DNA of 64,000 nt from Mycolicibacterium poriferae (GCF_010728325.1 NZ_AP022570.1:3844001-3908000), one strand, 5' to 3'; counted from the first letter of the stretch, positions 30,212 to 39,879 are shown. Numbers and translations: made by a program. Notes: generated from the letters alone by a model not told the origin.

Positions 30212-31645
30212 GGGACTGTCGCAGTAAGGGTGTAAACGGCCTGATCGGCCCCGGTGTGTCGGGGCCGGAAAGGTCGCATGATGACCGAAACTGTCGTGGC
30301 TGTGGAGCTATCACAGAATCCCGATGATGAGGCCGCCGCAGCGGCCATTGCAGTCCCGGATAGCCGTGAGGTCGACGAGCTCGAGGTCGCCCGGGAGCTG
30401 GTGCGTCAGGCCCGCGAGGCCGGCGTATCGCTGACCGGTCCGGGTGGGTTGCTCAAGGCGATGACCAAGACGGTCATCGAGACCGCCCTGGACGAGGAAT
30501 TGTCCGAGCATCTGGGCTATGACCGTCACGATCCGGCCGGGTACGGCTCGGCAACTCCCGCAACGGAACCCGTGCTAAGACCGTGCTCACCGATGCGTGC
30601 GGGCAGATCGAGATCGATGTGCCGCGCGACCGGGCGGGCAGCTTCGAACCCGAGATCGTCAAGAAGCGTCAACGCCGCCTGACCGATGTTGATGAGGTGG
30701 TGTTGTCGTTGTATGCCCGCGGGCTGACCACCGGCGAGATCAGCGCCCATTTCGCCGACATCTACGGTGCGGCAGTCTCCAAGGACACGATCAGTCGGAT
30801 CACTGACCGTGTGGTCGAGGAGATGACTGCCTGGCACACCCGCCCGCTGGAGCGCGTGTACGCCGCGGTGTTCATCGACGCCCTGCACGTCAAGATCCGC
30901 GACGGCCAGGTCGGCCCCCGCCCGGTCTACGCGGCAATCGGGGTGGATCTGGCCGGGCACCGCGACGTACTGGGGATGTGGGCCGGCGAGGGCGACGGGG
31001 AGTCGGCCAAGTACTGGCTGGCCGTGCTGACCGAGTTGAAGAACCGCGGGGTGGCCGACATCTTCTTCCTGGTCTGCGACGGACTCAAAGGGTTGCCGCA
31101 ATCGGTAGGCGCGGCGTTTCCCGACACGGTCGTGCAGACGTGTGTCATCCATTTGATCCGCGGCACGTTCCGCTACGCCGGGCGCCAGCACCGCGACGCG
31201 ATCGCCAAGGCGTTGCGACCGATCTACACCGCGGTCAACGCTGAGGCTGCAGCGGCGGCGCTGGACGCGTTCGAGGCCGAGTGGGGTAACCGATATCCGG
31301 CAGCAATTAGGTTGTGGCGCAACGCCTGGAGTGAATTCATACCGTTCCTGGACTACGACACCGAGATAAGGAAGGTGATCTGTTCGACCAACGCCATTGA
31401 ATCGTTGAACGCCCGCTACCGGCGCGCTGTCCGGGCCCGCGGTCATTTCCCGACCGAGCAGGCAGCGCTGAAATGCCTATACTTGGTCACCCGGTCACTG
31501 GACCCGACCGGGACCGGACAGAAGCGATGGACCATGCGCTGGAAACCAGCACTGAACGCCTTCGCGATCACCTTCGCCGACCGCATGCCGGGCAGCGAAA
31601 CCACCTAACCGAAGATGCCGCTTACACCGTTAATCTGACGGACCC
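30212..31645 (+). mobile_element. IS256-family element E, copy 2 (1434 bp)
   Basis: Same imperfect terminal repeats as copy 1. An 8-bp duplication GCGTTGAT is at 30204-30211 and 31646-31653. Inserted in istA; excision restores the istA frame. Confidence 0.94.
30278..31608 (+). pseudogene. IS256-E copy 2 transposase, one frameshift
   Basis: One G is missing near 30549 (CTCGGCAAC where copy 1 has CTCGGGCAAC, in GYGSGNSRNGTRAK). The remainder from 30583 is one open frame with all DDE residues (IDALHVK, CDGLKGLP, TNAIESLN). With the base restored the protein is complete. Confidence 0.88.
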
Positions 31646-32061
31646 GCGTTGATCGGGATGGTGGCCGAGGCGGTGCGTCCGGTGCGCCCTGATGGGCATG
31701 GTGCGGCGTGGGAGCAGTTATTGGGGTTCGAGGAGCAGATCACCAAGTGGGTGGCCGGCTCTGGTGAGCATCGGCCGTTGACGGTGATCAAGATCCACAC
31801 CCTTCTGGCCCGGCAGGGCTGTGTGGTGCCGTATCGGACATTGCACCGATTTGCCAGGCAGCGTTGCGGTTTCGGGCGCAAAGACCTCACGGTGCGCGTC
31901 GCCGACGGTGATCCCGGGGTGGAGTGCCAGGTCGACTTCGGCTATCTGGGGATGCTCACCGACGCCGCCGACGGGCGCCGCCGCAAGGTGTATGCGCTGA
32001 TCTTCACCGCGGTGTACTCCCGGCACATGTTCGTGTGGCTGTCCTACTCGCAGACCCTGAC

Positions 32062-33525
32062 GGGCGTGTCAGATGGTCTGTGTAAGTCCTGTTAACGGAA
32101 GGATCGCAGGACGTGACGACAGGCAAGGACAGGGATTCATCGCTGGTTGAGGTGGGTTCCACTGTGGAGATGGCCGAGGCGCTTCGAGCCTCGGGCGCGG
32201 TTGATGATCTGCTGGCTCAGATCGACACGGGCGAGGTGGCCCTGACCGGTGAGGGCGGGCTGCTGCCGGGGTTGATTAAGCTCGCGCTGGAACGCGGGTT
32301 GGCCGCCGAACTGACCGATCACCTCGGCTACGAGAAGGGCGACCCGATCGGGCGGGCGCTGCCGAATGCCCGTAATGGCAGCTCACCCAAGACGGTGCAG
32401 TCCGAGGCGGGGCCGGTGCCACTGGAGGTGCCCCGAGACCGTGACGGTTCGTTCACTCCGCAGCTGGTGCCCAAGGGGCAGCGGCGTATCGGTGGCCTCG
32501 ATGACATGATCATTTCCCTGTATGCCGGCGGAATGACATTGCGGGACATCCAATTTCATCTGCTCTCCACGATCGGCACTGATGTGTCGCATGAGACGAT
32601 CTCCAAGATCGTCGACGAGATCTCCGATGAGGTGCTGTCCTGGCAGCGCCGGCCGCTGGAGCCGCTGTATCCGGTCATCTACCTCGACGCGATGATCGTG
32701 AAGGTCAAAGACGGCGGCCACACCCGCAATAAAGCCGCTCACATCGCCGTGGGCGTCGATATGGAGGGCGTCAAGCATGTCCTGGGCATCTGGGTCCAGC
32801 CCAACGAGGGAGCGTCGTTCTGGGCGTCAGTGTGCTCGGATCTGGCCAATCGCGGCATCAAAGACGTGCTCATCGTGTGCTGCGACGGGCTGACCGGGTT
32901 CCCGGAAGCGATCGCAGCGACCTGGTCTGAAGCTGCTGTGCAGACCTGCGTAGTGCACCTGATCCGCAACGCGTTGCGGTTTGTGTCCTACGGCGACCGC
33001 AAAGCCGTCGCCGCAGCGCTCAGGCCGATCTACACCGCGCCCAACGCCGAGGCGGCCCGCGCCGAACTCGAGGCGTTTACCACCTCAGAGTTGGGGAAGA
33101 AGAACCCCACGGTGACAAAGGCTTTCGAGAGAGCCTGGGAGCAGTTCATCCCGTTCCTGGCGTTCCCGCCCGAGTTGCGTCGGGTGATCTATACGACCAA
33201 TTCGATCGAATCGCTGAATTACCAGATGCGCAAGGTCATCAAGAACCGCGGCCAGTTTCCCAACGACGCCTCGGTCGTGAAACTGCTCTGGCTGGCGATC
33301 TGCAACATCGAGGACAAACGCGCCGCCGAGCGAGCTAAGGAACGCGGCCAGAAACTCTGCCGAACAGCACCCGGACGCCTCGTAGAAGGACAGGTGGTCA
33401 CCAACTGGAAAAAGGCACTCGAACAACTCGCCCTGGTCTACCCAGACCGCATCGAACGCTACCTATAAACACACCGACACCAACATCAGACAGACGACGA
33501 CTTACACAGAAAACTTGACAGGCTC
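32062..33525 (+). mobile_element. IS256-family element G (1464 bp, intact)
   Basis: Terminal repeats GGGCGTGTCA and GAGCCTGTCA, both followed within 20 bases by CTGTGTAAGTC. An 8-bp duplication ACCCTGAC is at 32054-32061 and 33526-33533. It interrupts istA; removal restores SYSQTLTAVIAG. Confidence 0.94.
32113..33468 (+). CDS. IS256-G transposase (intact)
   Basis: 451 residues, no frameshift. DDE residues in IYLDAMIVKVKDG, VCCDGLTGFP and TTNSIESLNYQMRK; the C/H segment TCVVHLIRNALR precedes the last. Starts with GTG 32113; an AAGGA lies upstream. Potentially active. Confidence 0.95.
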   Translation: MTTGKDRDSSLVEVGSTVEMAEALRASGAVDDLLAQIDTGEVALTGEGGLLPGLIKLALERGLAAELTDHLGYEKGDPIGRALPNARNGSSPKTVQSEAGPVPLEVPRDRDGSFTPQLVPKGQRRIGGLDDMIISLYAGGMTLRDIQFHLLSTIGTDVSHETISKIVDEISDEVLSWQRRPLEPLYPVIYLDAMIVKVKDGGHTRNKAAHIAVGVDMEGVKHVLGIWVQPNEGASFWASVCSDLANRGIKDVLIVCCDGLTGFPEAIAATWSEAAVQTCVVHLIRNALRFVSYGDRKAVAAALRPIYTAPNAEAARAELEAFTTSELGKKNPTVTKAFERAWEQFIPFLAFPPELRRVIYTTNSIESLNYQMRKVIKNRGQFPNDASVVKLLWLAICNIEDKRAAERAKERGQKLCRTAPGRLVEGQVVTNWKKALEQLALVYPDRIERYL

Positions 33526-34544
33526 ACCCTGACCGCGGTGATCGCCGGCTGCCAGGCGGCGTGGGCGTTCTTCGGCGGGGTGTTCGCGGTGCTGATCCCC
33601 GACAACCTCAAGCCGGTGATCGCCGACGCGGATGCGGTCAAACCCCCAGTTCAGCCAGGGTTGGCTGGACTACGCCGGCCATGTCGGGTTCCTGACCGAT
33701 CCCGCGAGGGTGGCCTCGCCGAAGGACAAGCCACGGGTGGAACGCGCCGTGCAGTACGTGCGCCGAAACTTCTTCGACGGCGAAACCTTCACCAGCCTGC
33801 AACAGGCGCAGGACGCCGCGACGGTGTGGTGTCCTGACACGGCGGGCACCCGCATCCACGGCACCACCTGCGCGCAGCCGGCGCAGTTGTTCACCGCTGA
33901 GGAGCAGTCCCGGCTGTTGCCGGTGCCGGGGGTCTATGACGTGCCGGTGTTCAAGACCGTCAAGGTGCACCGCGATTTCCACGCCGAGGTCGCCAAAGCC
34001 CTGTATTCGCTGCCCGAGTGCTGGATCGGCCAGTACCTGGACGTGCGCGCCGACACCGAGCTGGTGAAGTTCTACCGCCGTGGCGTGCTGGTCAAGGTCC
34101 ACCCCCGCCAACCCGCCGGTGGGCGCAGCACCGACCCCGCTGACCTGGCCGAACACAAGACCGGATACGCCCTGCGGGATGTGGCGGCGTTGATCACCGC
34201 CTGCGCCGCGCACGGCCCCAGCGTCGGGATCTACGCCGAACGCATCCTCGATGACCGGCTGCCCTGGACCCGGATGCGCACCGTCTACCGGCTGCTGGGC
34301 CTGGTCCGCCGCTACGGCGCCGACCGGGTCGAACAGGCCTGCTCGCTATCCCTGGACCTCGATGTCGTCTCGGTCACCAAGATCGCCTCCATGCTGGAAC
34401 GCGCCACCGAGACCAGCACCCCGGCGCTGCCGCAGGCGGTCGGTCACACCGCGACCCGATTCGCCCGTGAACCATCCGAATTCAACACCACCCCAACACC
34501 ATTGACCGTTGTCGCCGACACCGATCCCCAGGAGAAGCGCTGAC

Positions 34545-35342
34545 ATGTCCAGCACCCACCACCGGCCCGCCGAGCCCATCGGCGCTGATCTGCTCCGCCT
34601 ACTCAAGACGCTCAAACTCGGCGCTCTGGCCGACACCTTGCCCGAACGCGCCGCCCTGGCCCGCCAGCACAAACTCAGCCACATCGGCTTCCTGGAAACC
34701 CTGCTGGCTGACGAGGTGTCCCGACGCGAATCCCGCCCTGCCGCATTACGGGCGACCAAAGCCGGACTCGACCCGGGCATGCGGTTCGACAACTGGACCG
34801 CACACGAGGACCTGCGCTATGACCGCACCCTCCTGGGGGATCTGACCTCGCTGCGATTCCTCGACGCCGGCCAGTCCGCGATCGTGCTGGGTCCCGTCGG
34901 CGTAGGCAAGACCCATCTGGCAACAGCATTGGGGCACATGGCTATCCGCCGACGTCATTCCGTCGTGTTCGGCCGCGCCGACAAACTGTTCACCCGACTA
35001 CGCGCCGCCCGCCTCGACCACACCGTCGACGCCGAGATCCGCCGACTGGCCGCCGTCGACGTCCTCATCATCGACGACTTCGCGCTACGGCCCCTCGACG
35101 CCACCGAAACCAGCGACTTCTACGAAATCGTCGTCGAGCGCCACCGCGCCAAGACCACCATCGTGACATCGAACCGCGAGCCCGCCGAATGGCTGACCAT
35201 GACCGCCGACACCCTGCTCGCTCAACCAGCCATCGACCGGCTCACCAGCGCCGCCCACACCCTGGTCATCGAAGGACCGTCCTACCGCCAACGCACCCGA
35301 CCCCAGCTTGACCCCGACCCCACCGACAAGCATCCTCAGTAA
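34545..35342 (+). CDS. istB: IstB, AAA+ ATPase helper of the IS21 element
   Basis: 265 residues, intact. IstB loads DNA and activates IstA in IS21 transposition. Walker A GPVGVGKTHLATAL near residue 107, Walker B VDVLIIDDFAL and sensor TSNREPAEW are present. ATG 34545 follows the istA stop by one base with GGAG upstream. Without a working istA it cannot mobilise this copy, but it could serve relatives. Confidence 0.94.
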   Translation: MSSTHHRPAEPIGADLLRLLKTLKLGALADTLPERAALARQHKLSHIGFLETLLADEVSRRESRPAALRATKAGLDPGMRFDNWTAHEDLRYDRTLLGDLTSLRFLDAGQSAIVLGPVGVGKTHLATALGHMAIRRRHSVVFGRADKLFTRLRAARLDHTVDAEIRRLAAVDVLIIDDFALRPLDATETSDFYEIVVERHRAKTTIVTSNREPAEWLTMTADTLLAQPAIDRLTSAAHTLVIEGPSYRQRTRPQLDPDPTDKHPQ

Positions 35343-35403
35343 CGCGCCACGGTGGTCCCATCCCCCTGGCAATCAGGTGGTCCCACCACCCTGGCAAGCG
35401 ACA

Positions 35404-36239
35404 AACGGAATCCTCGTGCCGAGGATGAACGACAGTCCGGCGGCTTTGATCGCGATCTGGTTGGCCTCGGAGATCATGCCGGCATCGGCGACGACGGTGA
35501 CATCGGCGAGGTGGTGGGCGGTCTTGAACGCGGTGATGACCGGCAGCATGGTCGCGGTCTCGGCCTTGTTGCCCTCGAAGGCCTGCACGGTCAGCGGGAA
35601 CCCGGCGGCATCGGTGAGCAACCCGAGGGTGATCTGTGGTTCCAGGCGCCGTTCCTTGGAGAAGCCGGGTTCGCGAAACCCGTCCCCGGCATCGGTTTCG
35701 AAGTAGAGCGTGGAGACGTCGAAGAGCACCAGCGAGGCCGGCCCCAACCCGGCGCGCCGGGCACTGGCGGCGGCCAACGCTTGGCGCCACTGCGGCGTGG
35801 CGTAGCTGGGCAGGCGACGCTTGACCGTGGCATAGGAGGCCGGTTCCACACCGACCTCGGTGAGCACGCGTTCGGCGTCGATCTTGCTGCTGGGCTCGAT
35901 GATCCGGGCCAACACCAGATCACGAAACACATTGTCGCCCTTAGTGGCTGACTCGAAACCCAGGATCCGATACGCCGCGCACAATGCGTCCCACAGGTGC
36001 GTCATCCGCGTGGAAGTGATCGGCAGCGGCTCTGAGCCCGCCGGGGCATTCACCTCGAGATCGAGTACCGCCTGGTTGCCTGCGAGACGCTCAGCAGCCG
36101 CGGCTTTCAGCGCCGCCAGTTCGGCCTCATCATGAGCCGAGCCCACGTGCTCGATGTTGCGCGACCCGCGCCGGGTGGACCACACGATCTGCACCGCGGT
36201 CGCCCCCGAGGCGGTCTTCACGGTGCGCACGTAGGCCAC
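35404..36239 (-). pseudogene. IS1634-family transposase, N-terminal half
   Basis: From MAYVRTVKTASGATAVQIVW to LSFILGTRIPF at the IS21 target duplication. Contains two of the catalytic acidic regions (LVLFDVSTLYFET, TVVADAGMISEAN). The frame is open up to the insertion; joins the segment at 27868-28548. Confidence 0.88.
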
Positions 36240-36397
36240 CCCGGCAGCCTACGGGCCCGATTTAGTGCACAAATTTCCGGCAACACCACAAACAAAATGC
36301 AGGTCAAGACGCTACGGGCACTACCAACCTGCAAACGTGAGCCAAGTCAGCAGACTGAACCGCCCCGGGGAGTCCGGAGACTTTCTGATTTGAGGAC

Positions 36398-37335
36398 TCA
36401 GCTGGCGGCTGGCCTCGTTTGTTGAGCGTAGTAGGCGGTCTCCAGCTCGGCTGGTGGGACGTCGCCGCAGTACTCGTAGAGCCGGCGGTGGTTGAACCAG
36501 TCGACCCAGCGGGCGGTCGCCAGCTCGACGTCCTCGACGGTGCGCCAGGGCTTGCCTGGTTTGATCAGCTCGGTCTTGTAAAGACCGTTGATGGTCTCGG
36601 CGAGCGCGTTGTCGTAGGAGCTTCCGACTGCCCCGACCGACGGTTGGATGCCTGCCTCGGCGAGGCGTTCGGTGAACCGGATGGACGTGTACTGCGATCC
36701 TCTATCTGTATGGTGGACAACATCTTTCAAATCGAGGATGCCGTCACGCTGCCGTGTCCAGATGGCCTGCTCGATGGAGTCGAGCACCATCGTGGTTGCC
36801 ATCGTTGACGCCACCCGCCAGCCCAGGATCCGGCGGGCATAGGCATCGGTGACAAACGCGACGTAGGCGAACCCCGACCAGGTCGACACATAGGTCAGAT
36901 CGGCCACCCAGAGCCGGTTCGGTGCGACCGGAGCGAAGCGGCGCCCGACCAGATCAGCCGGCCGCGCCGCGCCCGGGTCAGCGATGGTGGTCGTCGTGGC
37001 CTTGCCGCGCACCGCACCGCGCAGACCGAGGTCGGTCATCAGCCGCTCCACCGTGCAGCGGGCCACCTCGACGCCCTCGCGGTTGAGCGTCAGCCACACC
37101 TTGCGTGCCCCGTAGACGCCGTAGTTCGCGCCGTGCACCCGGTTGATGTGGGCTTTGAGTTCATCGTCGCGGACCTCGCGACGAGTGGGCTCACGATCGA
37201 GGTGCTCGTAATAGGTCGAGGGGGCGATCTGCACACCGAGCCCGACGAGCTCATCGCAGATCGACTGGACACCCCAGCGCAGACCATCAGGGCCTCCCGG
37301 CGGCCCTGATGCTCAGCAATGAATCGACAGATCAG
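36398..37335 (-). pseudogene. IS6110-like OrfB, probably one-base frameshift near the N-terminus
   Basis: The long open part (36398-37234) has HTH_21 (NYGVYGARKVWLTLNREGVEVARCTVERLM) and DDE residues in WVADLTYVSTW, HHTDRGSQYTS and ALAETINGLYKTEL. Upstream, IAEHQGRRE is followed by an out-of-frame stretch; restoring one G in GGGAGGCCCTG (near 37292) gives GPDGLRWGVQSICDEL, the expected family sequence. So this is one base from intact. Confidence 0.8.
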
Positions 37336-37658
37336 TGGTGTGGCCGGTCCAGCTCGGCCGCGAAGAAAGCCGACGCCGTCTTCAAGATCGCGTTGGCACG
37401 CTTGAGTTCGGCGTTCTCCCGGCGCAGCTTCTTGAGCTCAGCGGATTCCTCGGTCGTGGTTCCCGGCCGAGCACCGGCATCGACCTGGGCCTGGCGCACC
37501 CACTTACGCACCGTCTCAGCAGTGCCGATCCCGAGCAGCCGGGCGACCTCACCCATCGCCGCCCACTCCGACTCATGCTGGTCGCTGATCTCGGCGACCA
37601 TGCGCACAGCCCGCTCACGCAGCTCCGGCGGATACCTCCTCGACGAACCACCTGACAT
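37332..37658 (-). CDS. IS6110-like OrfA
   Basis: 108 residues, beginning MSGGSSRRYPPELRERAVRM as in IS6110. HTH (VARLLGIGTAETVRKWVRQAQ) and coiled coil (ELKKLRRENAELKRANAILKTASAFFAAEL). Intact. Normally fused to OrfB by a programmed frameshift. Confidence 0.94.
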   Translation of the reverse strand: MSGGSSRRYPPELRERAVRMVAEISDQHESEWAAMGEVARLLGIGTAETVRKWVRQAQVDAGARPGTTTEESAELKKLRRENAELKRANAILKTASAFFAAELDRPHH

Positions 37659-37739
37659 GACCCCATCCTTCCCAAGAAGTGGAGTCTCCGGACATGCCGG
37701 GGCGGTTCAGACCAGCGCCTGCGGCGCACCGTGGGACGC

Positions 37740-37982
37740 GAAGATTCGGCGGTGGTCACCTGTTGTGCTCACCATGGGGTGGCGGGACCATTATCTGTGT
37801 TCGTCGTGGTTGTCCCCGCAAAGACCTTGGTGCCTTTGAGCCTGTAAGTCAGCATGGCGGCGGAGGGCTTCCACGGGAACCGTGGATTGGTGCTTCGAGC
37901 CCGTGCGTCAGACTTCCGACTCTCCCTGCCCTCCCCACGACGGACACCTCAATAGCGGGCTACCAGAGAAGGGAGTTGGGCC
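37740..37982 (+). ncRNA. Candidate bridge RNA region of the IS110 element
   Basis: Non-coding 5' end of the IS110 element. It holds a clear hairpin: CCACGG (37871-37876), loop GAA, CCGTGG (37880-37885), inside an outer helix GGGCT (37865-37869) with AGCCC (37898-37902). Bridge RNAs from such regions guide IS110 recombinases through two internal loops. The hairpin is seen; the bridge RNA role is inferred from family and position. Confidence 0.45.
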
Positions 37983-39221
37983 GTGGACGTCATTCATCCG
38001 CGTTGCGCGGGCCTGGACATTTCCAAGAAGGACGCCAAAGTCTGCGTCCGGATCAATGGTGCTGGCCGGCGCAAGACCAGCCAGACGGTGACCACCTACG
38101 GATCCACTACCCGGCAAATCATCGCTCTACGTGATCATCTTGTCGCACAAAAGGTGACGTGCGTGGTGATGGAAGCGACCGGCGACTATTGGAAGCCGTT
38201 CTACTACCTACTCGAGGACCTGGCCGGGGTGGAGGTGATGTTGGTCAACGCGCGTCACGTGAAGAACCTGCCCGGCCGCAAGACCGACGTTGCTGACGCG
38301 ACCTGGCTGGCCCAGCTCGGTGCCCATGGTCTGGTCCGTGGGTCGTTCGTCCCACCGGAACCGATCCGACAGCTGCGAGATCTGACGCGCACCCGCACCG
38401 CGGTGACGCGGGAACGCACCCGCGAGATCCAGCGGCTGGAGAAACTCCTCGAAGACGCCGGGATCAAACTGTCCTCGGTCGCTGCCGACCTCAACGGCAA
38501 GTCGTCGCGGGCGATGCTGGAGGCGTTGCTCGCCGGTGAGACCGACACCGCGGTGATGGCCGACATGGCTCAAAAGCAGCTGCGCCGAAAAATCCCACAG
38601 CTGACCGAGGCTCTGTACGGCCGGTTCAATGCCCATCACGCGTTCCTGACCCGCATGCACCTAGACCTGATCGATCAGCACACCGCGTCCATCGAGGCAC
38701 TCACCGAGCGGATCGAGGTGGTGATGGAACCCTTTCGCGGCTTCCGCGATCTGATCTGCACCATTCCCGGCATCGGCGGATTCACCGCTGACGTCGTGGT
38801 CGCCGAAACCGGAGCCGACATGACCAAATTTCCCACCGCCCACCATCTTGCGTCATGGGCGGGCACCACTCCGGGCAACAACGAATCCGCCGGCAAGGTC
38901 AAATCGCGGCGCACCCGTCCGGGCAACCCCTACCTGCAAGGGGCACTGGGCACCGCGGCGATGTCGATTTCGCACACCCGAAATACCTACCTGGCCGCCA
39001 AATACCGTCGGATCGCGGCCCGCCGCGGCCCCTTACGCGCCAACGTCGCCGTGCAGCGAGCATTGCTAGTCGCGATCTGGAACATCGCCACGACCGCCAC
39101 CGCCTACCACGATCCCGGCGGGGACTACTTCACCCGACTCAACCCGCACAAAGCGCGAAACAACGCCGTCCGCCAACTCGAAGCCATGGGGTATCACGTC
39201 ACCCTCGACAAGGCGTCCTGA
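37983..39221 (+). CDS. IS110-family DEDD transposase/recombinase
   Basis: 412 residues, intact. N-terminal RuvC-like DEDD domain: GLDISKKD (first Asp), VVMEATGDYWKP (Glu), and GRKTDVADATWLAQL (Asp pair). A coiled-coil middle follows, then a C-terminal transposase_20 domain (CTIPGIGGFTADVVVAETG; SWAGTTPGNNESAGKVK with the catalytic-type Ser). GTG 37983 follows AAGGGAG. Members cut and join DNA as RNA-guided recombinases. Confidence 0.95.
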   Translation: MDVIHPRCAGLDISKKDAKVCVRINGAGRRKTSQTVTTYGSTTRQIIALRDHLVAQKVTCVVMEATGDYWKPFYYLLEDLAGVEVMLVNARHVKNLPGRKTDVADATWLAQLGAHGLVRGSFVPPEPIRQLRDLTRTRTAVTRERTREIQRLEKLLEDAGIKLSSVAADLNGKSSRAMLEALLAGETDTAVMADMAQKQLRRKIPQLTEALYGRFNAHHAFLTRMHLDLIDQHTASIEALTERIEVVMEPFRGFRDLICTIPGIGGFTADVVVAETGADMTKFPTAHHLASWAGTTPGNNESAGKVKSRRTRPGNPYLQGALGTAAMSISHTRNTYLAAKYRRIAARRGPLRANVAVQRALLVAIWNIATTATAYHDPGGDYFTRLNPHKARNNAVRQLEAMGYHVTLDKAS

Positions 39222-39262
39222 CCGCTCACCACAGCACACACCTCACGTCAATCTTCTCGTCA

Positions 39263-39605
39263 GGTTTCAGGATCGCCACCTCAGTCTCGAGTTCCCCCGA
39301 ATGCGCTTGTTGGCCGCGGCAAGCTCGGCCTGCTCGGCGCGGTTGAGACCCGGGAGCTGCCCGGTGTCGATCAGCTCCTGCCGGCGCCAGCCGTAGATGG
39401 TCTGGTCGCTGATACCCAGATCGGCACAAATCTGAGCGATCGGGCGGCCAGCAGCCACCAGGTCAAGCACCTTGCGGCGGAATTCTTCGGGGTAACGCTT
39501 CGGCACGGACACGGCTCCTTCAACGGACGTCGTGACCCAAAGTCAAGCAAACCGACTCCGGACAACCCAGGGCACATCAAAGTCTCCGGACTCCCCGGGG
39601 CGGCT
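39263..39605 (-). pseudogene. IS3-type orfA remnant with its element end
   Basis: OrfA starts at 39512 (MSVPKRYPEEFRRKVLDLVAAGRP) with an HTH (IAQICADLGISDQTIYGWRRQ). It is broken after KRIR by extra Gs (CGGGGGAAC where CGGGAAC would keep RELETEV) and cut after AILK by the IS110 end; orfB is absent. The outer end TGAGCCGCCCCGGGG at 39605 resembles the IS6110-type terminal repeat. Confidence 0.8.
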
Positions 39606-39879
39606 CAGAACAGGCCCTACCGGAGCAGATAGGAAAAGCTGGGCAGACCAGCGATCACGTCGAGCTCACAGCCCTGCAGAACAAGCAACGGCCCCAACAG
39701 ACCCATCAACCACTCCAGTCCACGGATCGAGGATTGGGCGCCGTCCGCGCATCAGTGGCGCGACGCACTGATGGCGTAGACTAAAACGATCATCCCAGCA
39801 CTGCCACCCACCCGGGATTGTCGGAACACCGGCGGATCTGAACTTGGTCTGACAGCCCTATATCACTTGGCGACCGTAC
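39606..39879. other. Junction between the IS archipelago and the mce cluster
   Basis: No gene seen. CATCAGTG (39750-39757) and CACTGATG (39766-39773) form a perfect 8-bp stem about 110 bases downstream of the last mce-associated gene; no T-run follows, so a role in ending the mce transcript is only possible. Confidence 0.4.

Larger units (their letters stand above)
28730..34543 (+). pseudogene. istA: IstA transposase of the IS21 element, three insertions and two frameshifts
   Basis: Starts with GTG 28730 after GGGAGG (VNEIREVLRVWLGVAGL). It shifts frame near 28790 in a CCGGCCCCGGG stretch, then runs GYRTIAAHCGLDRKTVRRYVEAAQAAGLRRD. It is interrupted in turn at 28882 (IS3-D), 30212 (IS256-E) and 32062 (IS256-G). 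Rejoined segments read DDLGAVDDALIGMVAEAVRP and VWLSYSQTLTAVIAGCQAAW. A second shift, one extra A before CCCCC near 33644, precedes NPQFSQGWLDYAGH. The DDE Asp is in VECQVDFGYLG. Stop at 34541. Confidence 0.9.
28549..35403 (+). mobile_element. IS21-family element with three nested insertions
   Basis: Both ends start TGTCGC(C/T)TGCCA and carry further internal TGCCAGGG...GGGACCACC repeats, as IS21 elements do. A 5-bp duplication AACGG flanks it (28544-28548 and 35404-35408). Inside are IS3-D copy 2, IS256-E copy 2 and IS256-G, each with its own target duplication; without them it is about 2.6 kb. Confidence 0.92.
27850..36275 (-). mobile_element. IS1634-family (IS4-like) element split by IS21 (ends approximate)
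   Basis: Two halves of one transposase gene flank the IS21 element. Removing IS21 and one copy of its AACGG duplication rejoins ..GTRIPF and LPDVVREW.. in frame. Outer ends are estimated from TTTAGTGC-containing sequence near 27860 and 36262; no target duplication was assigned. Confidence 0.75.
36356..37709 (-). mobile_element. IS6110-like IS3-family element (1354 bp)
   Basis: Terminal repeats start TGAACCGCCCCGG at both ends, the same as IS6110 as I recall it, and the length is within one base of IS6110. A 3-bp duplication GAC is at 36353-36355 and 37710-37712. Confidence 0.93.
37713..39262 (+). mobile_element. IS110-family element (ends approximate)
   Basis: A complete DEDD transposase gene with about 270 bases of non-coding sequence 5' of it and only about 40 bases 3'. 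That layout fits the IS110 group, whose long left non-coding end encodes the bridge RNA. The right junction is set where an IS3 orfA remnant begins; IS110 elements lack long inverted repeats, so the ends cannot be fixed by eye. Confidence 0.75.

Noticed and set aside
36260..36355. Possible short gene between the IS1634 and IS6110-like elements
   Set aside because: Fewer than 100 bases, no start with ribosome site and no conserved peptide.
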